Of a DNA stretch of 64,000 bases, positions 58,103 to 64,000 are shown one piece after another (within the stretch, counting starts at the first letter, position 1; every line of letters begins with the position of its first letter). The notes below the pieces were generated by a model. It was not told where the DNA came from and did not search any database. It worked only from the letters and a program-made list of their open reading frames with translations. Where the stretch lies: assembly GCF_002240225.1 (NCBI RefSeq), contig NZ_CP022584.1:3642594-3706593 (forward strand), given 5' to 3'. A program made the position numbers and the translations under genes. The stretch is from Paenibacillus physcomitrellae. GTDB taxonomy: Bacteria > Bacillota > Bacilli > Paenibacillales > Paenibacillaceae.

Positions 58103-58530
58103 TTGAAAGTAGACTTTGATGAGAGTAGGGGCGCCGCTATGTTTTTTTACAAATGTCTGATTTCTCCTGGGTCGGAAAAATCGACTCTTGCCAGGGCAAT
58201 TGCGAAGTTCACTAAAGCTGCTATTATTGACCTTGATATTGTGAAAACAGGGTTATTAGAGGGGCTGGAGTTAGAGGGACAAGATAAAAATATAGATCCC
58301 AAGCGTCCGGTGGGGTTGCGTATCATATTGAATGGTCAAAACTTAACAACAGGCTGAAAAGTCGCGAGCAAATGATTACCCAAATTGGTTCAGTCGTATA
58401 TTTGAAGAAAGATGGCAGGAGGAAATCAACCGTGCCAAAAAGCCAGTTCACTTGGAGTGTTTGAAAGTAGACACCTCACAACTTGTGGACGATTACATTG
58501 GTAATGTTCTCCTTTATATTAATAAATAAT
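58103..58530 (+). pseudogene. Broken P-loop ATPase/kinase gene
   Basis: Frame 1 (58103-58357) has SPGSEKSTLARAIAKFTKAAIIDLDIVKTGL, a P-loop with the GxGxGKS motif damaged (SPGSEKS). After the stop near 58357 the same protein seems to continue in other frames: LKSREQMITQIGSVVYL, then PNWFSRIFEERWQEEINRAKKPVHLEC and TSQLVDDYIGNVLLYINK, ending near 58530. This looks like a small AAA/chloramphenicol-phosphotransferase-like kinase broken by one or two frameshifts. Confidence 0.5.
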
Positions 58531-58601
58531 CTTACTAATCTTTCTTCAATGCCTTCTTAGCGGATTCGATAGGTTATTTTGTAAATGGAAGACACAACTT
58601 T

Positions 58602-58628
58602 AAAACCCCCTGATTGCTCAGGGGGCCT
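58602..58628. terminator. Terminator hairpin
   Basis: CCCCCTGA / TCAGGGGG with a 4-nt loop, T-rich on the minus side. Lies downstream of the stress gene on the minus strand. Confidence 0.65.
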
Positions 58629-58686
58629 CTGTCCATGATCTTCTGCTATTCAACAAGGGGGGGCCATCATTACACTGGCCTGCCGT

Positions 58687-59664
58687 TTATTTCAAATCTT
58701 TGTCACCCTTGACTGTAGGATTGCCGGTCTGCTCCAGACGGGCTTCTTCCTTCTTCAAGGTATCGCGGACCTGTTCGGTGTCCTGCACCTGGCGTTTGTG
58801 AATATCCACTTCGCCGATGACAACAGGCCGTTTGCTGACTTCCACTCGTTCCTCCGTAACCGGAATCCGGATCGTTTCGTCGCGGCCGATTGGTTCGCCG
58901 GTAACTTCATCCTGAACCGCCTTTTTCTCGATCACCACTTCTTCGCGGGACACAGGAACATTAATGGATTGTTCATGTTCGATCACTTCTTTGTGCAGAT
59001 TGACCTCGCCCGTCGTTTGACGTTTCTTGGAAATGTCCAGCTGCTCTTCATGCAGGCGCATGGTCCGGTCTTGACTTGTTCCATCAAGGATCGTATCCGG
59101 CGGGTCCATGGTCGCAATTTCCTGATAGAAGACCGGTTCTCTTGTTTCGCTAGTATCTGCAACTAGCGGATAATGGCTCGCATTCATGGAATGACGGTCA
59201 CGGAATAAGGAGTAGACCTCATTTTTCCGGGTTTCTTCGGCATCGACCATGACGAGGATCCGGCCGCTTTTTACATTTGCATTATATTCTTCGGCTTCAT
59301 CTTCCGGGATACCCATGCCCACCAAACCGCCGACAAGACCACCCGTACCTGCTCCGACCGCGGCACCTGTGAGCGTAGCAGCGATTGGTCCGGCTGCGAG
59401 GATAGGACCGATGCCCGGAATCGCCAAGGCTCCTAATCCTGCGAGCAAACCTGCTATACCACCGAGGACTCCTCCGGTCGCCGCACCTGCAGCTACACCT
59501 TCCGGCGCCTTCGTACCTGTTTCTTCGTGAATGTCATTTAAGTCGTGTTTGTTCTTTCCGATAACCGAAATATCCTCGGCTCTATAGCCAATTCTCTTCA
59601 AGTCCTGAATCGCATTCGTAGCATCTTGTTCTGTAGCAAATACACCCACTATTTTCTGTGTCAT
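58687..59664 (-). CDS. YsnF/AvaK-type general stress protein
   Basis: A 325-residue protein. The N-terminal part (about 4-40, KIVGVFATEQDATNAIQDLKRIGY) is a GsiB/17M-like general-stress fold; a Gly/Ala-rich hydrophobic stretch follows (about 55-110, with GGVLGGIAGLLAGLGA and GTGGLVGGLVGMGIP). The C-terminal half is the DUF2382/YsnF domain (LHEEQLDISKKRQTTGEV, EEVVIEKKAV, EERVEVSKRPVVIGEVDI). Family members are membrane-associated stress proteins. Start at 59664 with GGAGG 8 nt before; the ATG at 59670 is too close. A SigB-like promoter lies upstream. Confidence 0.9.
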   Translation of the reverse strand: MTQKIVGVFATEQDATNAIQDLKRIGYRAEDISVIGKNKHDLNDIHEETGTKAPEGVAAGAATGGVLGGIAGLLAGLGALAIPGIGPILAAGPIAATLTGAAVGAGTGGLVGGLVGMGIPEDEAEEYNANVKSGRILVMVDAEETRKNEVYSLFRDRHSMNASHYPLVADTSETREPVFYQEIATMDPPDTILDGTSQDRTMRLHEEQLDISKKRQTTGEVNLHKEVIEHEQSINVPVSREEVVIEKKAVQDEVTGEPIGRDETIRIPVTEERVEVSKRPVVIGEVDIHKRQVQDTEQVRDTLKKEEARLEQTGNPTVKGDKDLK

Positions 59665-59704
59665 TGTCATTACCTCCAGATGTTATGTTGGGTTCATCTG
59701 TTAC

Positions 59705-59729
59705 TTAACCACTACTCTTGTATTCAAAC
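59705..59729 (-). promoter_or_regulatory. Possible SigB promoter of the stress gene
   Basis: On the minus strand GTTTGA, 13 bp, GGTTAA; resembles GTTTAA-N13..15-GGGTAT. Matches the stress-protein identity of the gene. Spacing is the same as that of the csbD site. Confidence 0.4.
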
Positions 59730-59933
59730 GGCCAGGGCTTTTCTTCCTGAAGGCAGTTAATTTTCTTCCTTATAAGCGGAATTTGTAGTTTCAGCACCTT
59801 GTCCTAATATTCTATTCAATCTCCATTATTCATGGTAAAATATTACTAAATTGAATGAATCACACAAAGGCCGAAGACCTCTAATCACCCAGAATCCTGC
59901 AGCAGGCTGTGATTGTGAACAGGAGGAAATCAA

Positions 59934-60134
59934 ATGACTCGGAAAGCTAAACTCATCGCTATGATGACTGCGTTTCTGCTCAGTTTTGCAGGTGTGGGAT
60001 ACCTTTTTGACTTTAAGCCGGAGAATCTGCTGTATGCCGTGTTGATCGCGTTCCTTCCCGTTATGGCCGTCCTTTCTTTCGATTACAGGATGAAGATGAC
60101 TGAAGATGATTATGAGTATGATTACAGAAAATAA
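59934..60134 (+). CDS. Small two-helix membrane protein
   Basis: A 66-residue protein with two hydrophobic segments (about 6-24 and 32-48) and an acidic Tyr-rich tail (MTEDDYEYDYRK). Ribosome site AGGAGG 6 nt before the ATG. Divergent from the stress gene. No family recognised. Confidence 0.65.
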   Translation: MTRKAKLIAMMTAFLLSFAGVGYLFDFKPENLLYAVLIAFLPVMAVLSFDYRMKMTEDDYEYDYRK

Positions 60135-60187
60135 TCCATAGTGGGGCGGTAGACTGCCACTCTCATACAAAAGCAAAAACATTCAAA

Positions 60188-60231
60188 ATCAGGAGCAGAG
60201 CTGGAAAAAGCTTGGCTCCTGATTTTTTTTT
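60188..60231 (+). terminator. Terminator
   Basis: ATCAGGAGC / GCTCCTGAT, 9-bp stem with an inner AGCT/AGCT hairpin, then a run of nine T. Confidence 0.85.
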
Positions 60232-60369
60232 CCAAACTGAAAGTGGAAGAGGAAGGACAAGGTCCATTTCTTAAATCCACCGAACCCATGTAGAATAAGG
60301 GAGGATACGAAACGATCTTATTTACGAGATGGTCTCGTCACTGAATGATTTTGTTATAGGAGCTGAACC

Positions 60370-61047
60370 ATGAACCGCATCTTGCTCATCGAAGACAATG
60401 AACAACTGCAGAAATATATATTCGATTACCTCGGTGCCTATGGCTTTGAGGCTTATAGACTGGAGAATTATGATGCTGTATTGGAGACCGTAGAGGAATC
60501 CCGGCCCCGCCTGATCCTGCTGGATATCACTTTGCCGAAGTTTGACGGGTTCTATTACCTGCGTTTAATCCGGAAAAAATACAACACGCCCGTCATCATC
60601 ATTTCGGCGCTGAACGAGGAGGGGGAGCAGATTCGCGGGATGGAGCTTGGCGCGGATGATTATGTAACCAAACCGTTCTCGATCGGTGTGTTATTAGCCA
60701 AGATCAATGCCGTCCTGCGGCGGGCTGAAGGACAGTCGGTATCCTCTTTGGGCGTGGGCGGTTTGTCCGTCAGCGAAGATACAATGAATCTTCATTACCG
60801 GGGCCGGACCAGTGAGCTTACGAAAAATGAATATAAAGTGCTGCGGCTTCTCCTTAAGAACGCCGGGCAAATCGTGACCCGTGAGCAGATCCTGGAGGAG
60901 CTGTGGGATGACGCCGGGTTTGTGGACGATAATACGCTTACGGTCAATATGTCGCGGGTGAAGAAGAAGCTGGCCGAGCTGGGGCTGGAGAATATCATTG
61001 CTACGAGAAGGAGTGTCGGTTATGTCCTGGACCCGGCTGGTTTGTAG
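60370..61047 (+). CDS. OmpR-type response regulator (BceR-like)
   Basis: A 225-residue regulator. Receiver: Asp9, phospho-acceptor Asp52 (LLLDITLP), Lys in VTKPF near 102. Winged-helix domain from about 125, with LTKNEYKVLRLLLKNAGQIVTREQILEELWDD (about 152-183) and VNMSRVKKKL. Pattern and neighbours fit BceR-type regulators that activate the adjacent ABC transporter. Translation is coupled to the kinase, which overlaps its end by 26 bp. Confidence 0.92.
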   Translation: MNRILLIEDNEQLQKYIFDYLGAYGFEAYRLENYDAVLETVEESRPRLILLDITLPKFDGFYYLRLIRKKYNTPVIIISALNEEGEQIRGMELGADDYVTKPFSIGVLLAKINAVLRRAEGQSVSSLGVGGLSVSEDTMNLHYRGRTSELTKNEYKVLRLLLKNAGQIVTREQILEELWDDAGFVDDNTLTVNMSRVKKKLAELGLENIIATRRSVGYVLDPAGL

Positions 61048-62008
61048 AACCCTGCAGCTTGAGAAAACGGTCATTGCCTTTTATTTAGCGAGCACAGCCC
61101 TTCTTTTTCTGATCTTTAACCTGCTGCTGGATCACGTCGTGATCGCTTATCCTCTTACGATGAGCCTGGTACTGTTAGCTGTGTATCTGGTGTACAAAAT
61201 GGTTGCCTTATATCGGTTTCTGGACGATTTAAACGCAGTCAAGACCCCCGGCATTCAGCCGCGTTATCCTCATACTGCGGCGGAGGAAACCGTTTATGCC
61301 GCAATAGCCGATATTCATACCGCCTATCAGCATAAAATGGCTGTGTTAGAAGAACAGGTGTCGGGACGCAATACGATGTTTACAAGCTTTATTCATAATA
61401 TGAAGACGTCGGCCGCGGTTATCGAATTGGCCGCAGCTTCTCCAAAAGCGGATAGGCTGGGCGACATCGTTCAGGAGAACGAGAAGCTGAAAAGCCATCT
61501 GGAGCAGGCGCTTAACATTTTGCGTCTGGATGAATTCGCGAACGACTACGTGCCGGAGCGCATCGAGCTTCGCGGGCTTGCCGAGTCCGTGATCAACGAG
61601 AAACGAAGGGATTTTATTTATGCGGGCGTGTATCCCAAATTAGGGGAACAGAAAGCCTATGTGTATACCGACAGAAAATGGTGCGGGTATATCGTCGATC
61701 AAATCGTGGCGAATGCGATCAAGTATAGCCCGTCCGGCGGGAAAGTTTTTGTGGATATCGAATCGGCAGGTGAGAAAGCCGTGCTGCATATCCGGGACGA
61801 AGGCATCGGCATCCCGCCAGAGGACATACCGCGAGTGTTCGACCTGTTTTACACCGGGCAGAACGGGCGGTCAACTGCCAATACCGCTACGGGCATAGGA
61901 CTAGCGATCGTCAAACATGCTGCCCGGCAGTTGGGGCACGAAGTAGAATTGACGTCAGCCGTTGGCGAAGGGACCTGCGTCAGCGTTACTTTTCGTACAA
62001 AAATGTAA
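61022..62008 (+). CDS. Intramembrane-sensing histidine kinase (BceS-like)
   Basis: A 328-residue kinase. Two helices (about 17-38 and 42-66) with almost no external loop, the mark of intramembrane-sensing kinases. The acceptor is His125 in FTSFIHNMKTSAAV; ATPase boxes WCGYIVDQIVANAIKYSP, DEGIGIPPED and GIGLAIVKHAA. These kinases sense flux through a BceAB-like exporter rather than the drug itself. Start at 61022 within the regulator gene, AAGGAG upstream. Confidence 0.92.
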   Translation: MSWTRLVCRTLQLEKTVIAFYLASTALLFLIFNLLLDHVVIAYPLTMSLVLLAVYLVYKMVALYRFLDDLNAVKTPGIQPRYPHTAAEETVYAAIADIHTAYQHKMAVLEEQVSGRNTMFTSFIHNMKTSAAVIELAAASPKADRLGDIVQENEKLKSHLEQALNILRLDEFANDYVPERIELRGLAESVINEKRRDFIYAGVYPKLGEQKAYVYTDRKWCGYIVDQIVANAIKYSPSGGKVFVDIESAGEKAVLHIRDEGIGIPPEDIPRVFDLFYTGQNGRSTANTATGIGLAIVKHAARQLGHEVELTSAVGEGTCVSVTFRTKM

Positions 62009-62010
62009 GG

Positions 62011-62058
62011 TTACCGTAAGGGGAATCGATCCTTAATTTACGTTAAATCCTCTACAAT
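62011..62058 (+). promoter_or_regulatory. Possible BceR-type operator and promoter
   Basis: TTACCGTAA (62011-62019) and TTACGTTAA (62038-62046) form an inverted repeat with one mismatch, 18 bp apart, upstream of TACAAT (62053-62058). The -35 (TCCTTA) is weak, as expected for an activator-dependent promoter. Confidence 0.55.
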
Positions 62059-62081
62059 GCTGAATCATGGAGGATGATAGA

Positions 62082-62843
62082 ATGAAAGATCTGATAGAAA
62101 TTCACAATCTGACGAAGGTCTACCGCTCCTTTAAGGGGGCGAGGGAGGTCACCGCTTTGGACGGAATCAGCCTTTCCGTTCAGAAAGGGGAATTTATCGG
62201 CGTTATGGGGCCGAGCGGCAGCGGGAAAACGACGCTACTGAATATCCTGTCGGGCGTGGATACGCCAACCGGAGGTTCGATTCACATCGAAGGCCGCAAT
62301 ATCGCGGAGATGAAAAAGGATGAGCTGGCGTTGTTCCGCCGTAAACGGACAGGTTATATTTTTCAGGACTTCAACCTGCTCGACAGCTTGACCCTCAAAG
62401 AAAATATTGCGCTGCCCTTGATTCTGGACAGGAAACCTCCGGGCCAAATCGAGCAGCGGGTGGAAGAGCTGATGCAGTTCTTCGGCATTGCCGAGCTTGC
62501 GGATAAATTTCAATACCATGTCTCCGGAGGCCAGCGGCAGCGCGTGGCGGCTGCCCGGGCGCTTGCGCCGGACCCGGCTGTTTGTTTCGCCGATGAGCCG
62601 ACCGGCAACCTGGATTCCAAGTCTTCGGCCGGTGTGATGGATATGCTGACCCAAATGAACGAACAGAAGGACTGTACGATCCTGATGGTGACGCATGATG
62701 CCTTTGCAGCTTCGTATTGCAAACGGATTATTTTCATCCAGGACGGCCAAATCGCTGCGCAGATCCAGCGGGCCGGCGACCGGAAGGTCTTTTTCGATAA
62801 AATTCTGGAGGTTCAAAGCGTTCTGGGAGGCGATTCCCGGTGA
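62082..62843 (+). CDS. ABC transporter ATPase (BceA-like)
   Basis: A 253-residue ATPase: Walker A GVMGPSGSGKTT (about 43-54), FQDFNLLDSLTLKENIALPL (the LolD/BceA mark), signature VSGGQRQRVAAARAL, Walker B AVCFADEPTGNLD. Start at 62082 after GGAGG. It overlaps the permease gene by 4 bp. Powers resistance against lipid II-binding peptides such as bacitracin or related antibiotics. Confidence 0.93.
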   Translation: MKDLIEIHNLTKVYRSFKGAREVTALDGISLSVQKGEFIGVMGPSGSGKTTLLNILSGVDTPTGGSIHIEGRNIAEMKKDELALFRRKRTGYIFQDFNLLDSLTLKENIALPLILDRKPPGQIEQRVEELMQFFGIAELADKFQYHVSGGQRQRVAAARALAPDPAVCFADEPTGNLDSKSSAGVMDMLTQMNEQKDCTILMVTHDAFAASYCKRIIFIQDGQIAAQIQRAGDRKVFFDKILEVQSVLGGDSR

Positions 62844-64000
62844 CGTTCCGGCATGTCATTCTGCAGAATCTGAAATTCAACACGAGGCGGTTCCTGTCGT
62901 ATTTATTCGTGAACAGCTTTGTGGTGGCGGTATTGTTTCTGTACGGCAGTTTGCTGTTCAACGAGATTTTGGCCCGGGACCCGGCTATGAAGCTGGCCAA
63001 ATCTTATGTCAATGGCGCCGCTTATGCGATTGTTTTGTTCTCGATTGTGTTTGTGGCCTACACGGGCATCTATTTCGTCAAAAGCCGCGGCAGGGAGTTT
63101 GGCGTGTACCTGACTTTAGGGATGACCACGCGGGATCTCAGCCGGATGATCCGGATCGAGAATCTGGTGATCGTGGCGGGTTCGATTTTGTGCGGACTGC
63201 TGTCGGGGGTGCTTTTGTCCAAGCTGTTCTATCTGATGCTCAGCAGGGTGCTTGATATCTCAGGCGACATCTACTACATCAGCTATAAAACGTTCCTGCT
63301 CAGTCTTGGTGTATTTCTGGTTGTGTTCCTGTGCAATCTGGTGTTTACCAGCCGTTTCCTGCACAAATTATCGATCCTGCAAATCACAAAGGCGTCCAGC
63401 ACAAAAGGACATGCTAAATCCCATCCGGTACTGGGATGTATGACGATCCTCGTTTTGGCATTCTCGCTCTGGTTCTACCATGCGGCTGTCGCTTATAACG
63501 GCTGGGCTAAGGGAATCGTAGAGGACTATCCCATGGCGGGTTATTTGATCCTGGTATTCGGGATCTTCGGTTCGCTTTATTTTGTGGTCGCGTTCTTCAT
63601 TGACGCGGTTCGGACGCTGCTTAAGCGGTTCCCGCCGGTTTATAACCGCTATATTTTGATCCTGTCTAACCTGTCCCACCGGTTTGTGGCCTACAAGGTG
63701 TCGCTTTATTTGGTGACGCTGCTGATTGCCTTGGCTGTCGTGTTTATGGGCTTTGGACTGAGTACGTTCAGCTTCGGCAAGAAGACGATCGGCGAATACG
63801 AGCCGTACGACTACATGGTGCAGACGAGCGGCGATATCAACCGTATTTCCGGGCCGGAATTGCAGAGAGTGGTCACAGAGAACGGCGGGACGCTGGATCT
63901 GTTCCATGCTTTGGAATTTATCCCCGATGTGCATTACAGGAACAGCCCGGACGGTTTCGCTCCCCGCCTTGGAGAAAGCATGCTGATCAGCGAATCTCAA
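62840..64000 (+). CDS. BceB-like FtsX-family permease, 3' end missing
   Basis: The frame starts with GTG at 62840, overlapping the ATPase stop, and stays open to the window edge (387 residues; family length about 620-670). It begins VTFRHVILQNLKFNTRRFLSYLFVNSF and shows FtsX-type helices (about 20-40, 55-75, 108-130, 150-175). Near 360 the large extracellular loop begins (PYDYMVQTSGDINRISG). This is the BceB partner: an antibiotic-sensing and resistance permease. Only the N-terminal half is visible. Confidence 0.9.
   Translation, partial: MTFRHVILQNLKFNTRRFLSYLFVNSFVVAVLFLYGSLLFNEILARDPAMKLAKSYVNGAAYAIVLFSIVFVAYTGIYFVKSRGREFGVYLTLGMTTRDLSRMIRIENLVIVAGSILCGLLSGVLLSKLFYLMLSRVLDISGDIYYISYKTFLLSLGVFLVVFLCNLVFTSRFLHKLSILQITKASSTKGHAKSHPVLGCMTILVLAFSLWFYHAAVAYNGWAKGIVEDYPMAGYLILVFGIFGSLYFVVAFFIDAVRTLLKRFPPVYNRYILILSNLSHRFVAYKVSLYLVTLLIALAVVFMGFGLSTFSFGKKTIGEYEPYDYMVQTSGDINRISGPELQRVVTENGGTLDLFHALEFIPDVHYRNSPDGFAPRLGESMLISESQ

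Noticed and set aside
63368..64000. A 210-residue minus-strand frame running off the edge
   Set aside because: Opposite to the BceB-like permease, which continues the Bce operon with FtsX-type helices.

Overview
The window looks like a chromosomal segment of a low-GC Gram-positive spore former of the Paenibacillus/Bacillales type. Supporting evidence: strong GGAGG ribosome sites, many TTG and GTG starts, rho-independent terminators, a HepS/HepT-type polyprenyl synthase pair, a two-ATPase ECF transporter, a YtrA-type GntR operon, CsbD and YsnF-like stress proteins, a Bce-type antibiotic-sensing module and a surface-glycan cluster. I saw no rRNA, tRNA, CRISPR array or intact transposase. The genus is an inference from gene content.

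Layout. 1-4.7 kb is accessory DNA: a 27-residue type I toxin with a convergent antisense RNA, four or five copies of a degenerate repeat/hairpin family, small membrane proteins, a lipoprotein and a decayed RidA gene. 4.9-11.8 kb is a surface-glycan island: a possible spore or surface protein, four glycosyltransferases, a nucleotide-sugar dehydrogenase and a PseB/CapD-type dehydratase. 13.2-20.7 kb is one tightly packed operon: a Gx-family membrane protein, EcfA1/A2/T, a U32 Fe-S protein, a class III aminotransferase and a UbiA prenyltransferase. It faces a HepT/HepS-like synthase pair and a type II NADH dehydrogenase fused to a DoxX-like membrane domain (21.4-25.1 kb). These parts recall loci for flavin-based extracellular electron transfer. 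Crp/Fnr-like palindromes lie in front of both the operon and the dehydrogenase gene.

25-43 kb is mostly housekeeping and signalling: a K+/H+ antiporter, an HD-GYP phosphodiesterase, stress proteins, a histidine kinase, RidA, a SNF2 helicase with a SWIM partner, a small alarmone synthetase, xpt, a LacI regulator, a UgtP-like glycolipid synthase and map (43.3-44.1 kb). Two proteins here, LacI and the UgtP-like enzyme, carry odd Asp/Asn-rich low-complexity segments. 44.2-48.6 kb is a GntR-regulated ABC operon with a perfect 30-bp operator over its promoter.

48.9-54.2 kb is an arsenic island in two halves: arsR-arsB-arsC plus a tyrosine-phosphatase-like protein on the + strand, and a Cys-rich MarR regulator, an ArsN1-like acetyltransferase and a Cys-tailed flavoprotein on the - strand. 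The three minus-strand genes share a 13-bp palindrome, TTGCA-N3-TGCAA, which suggests a dedicated organoarsenical regulon. 54.4-57 kb is a PadR/DUF1048/ABC operon with a frameshifted second DUF1048 copy. 57-60.2 kb holds a stalk-domain protein, a broken P-loop gene, a general stress protein and a small membrane protein. 60.4-64 kb is a Bce-type two-component system and ABC transporter; its permease runs off the window.
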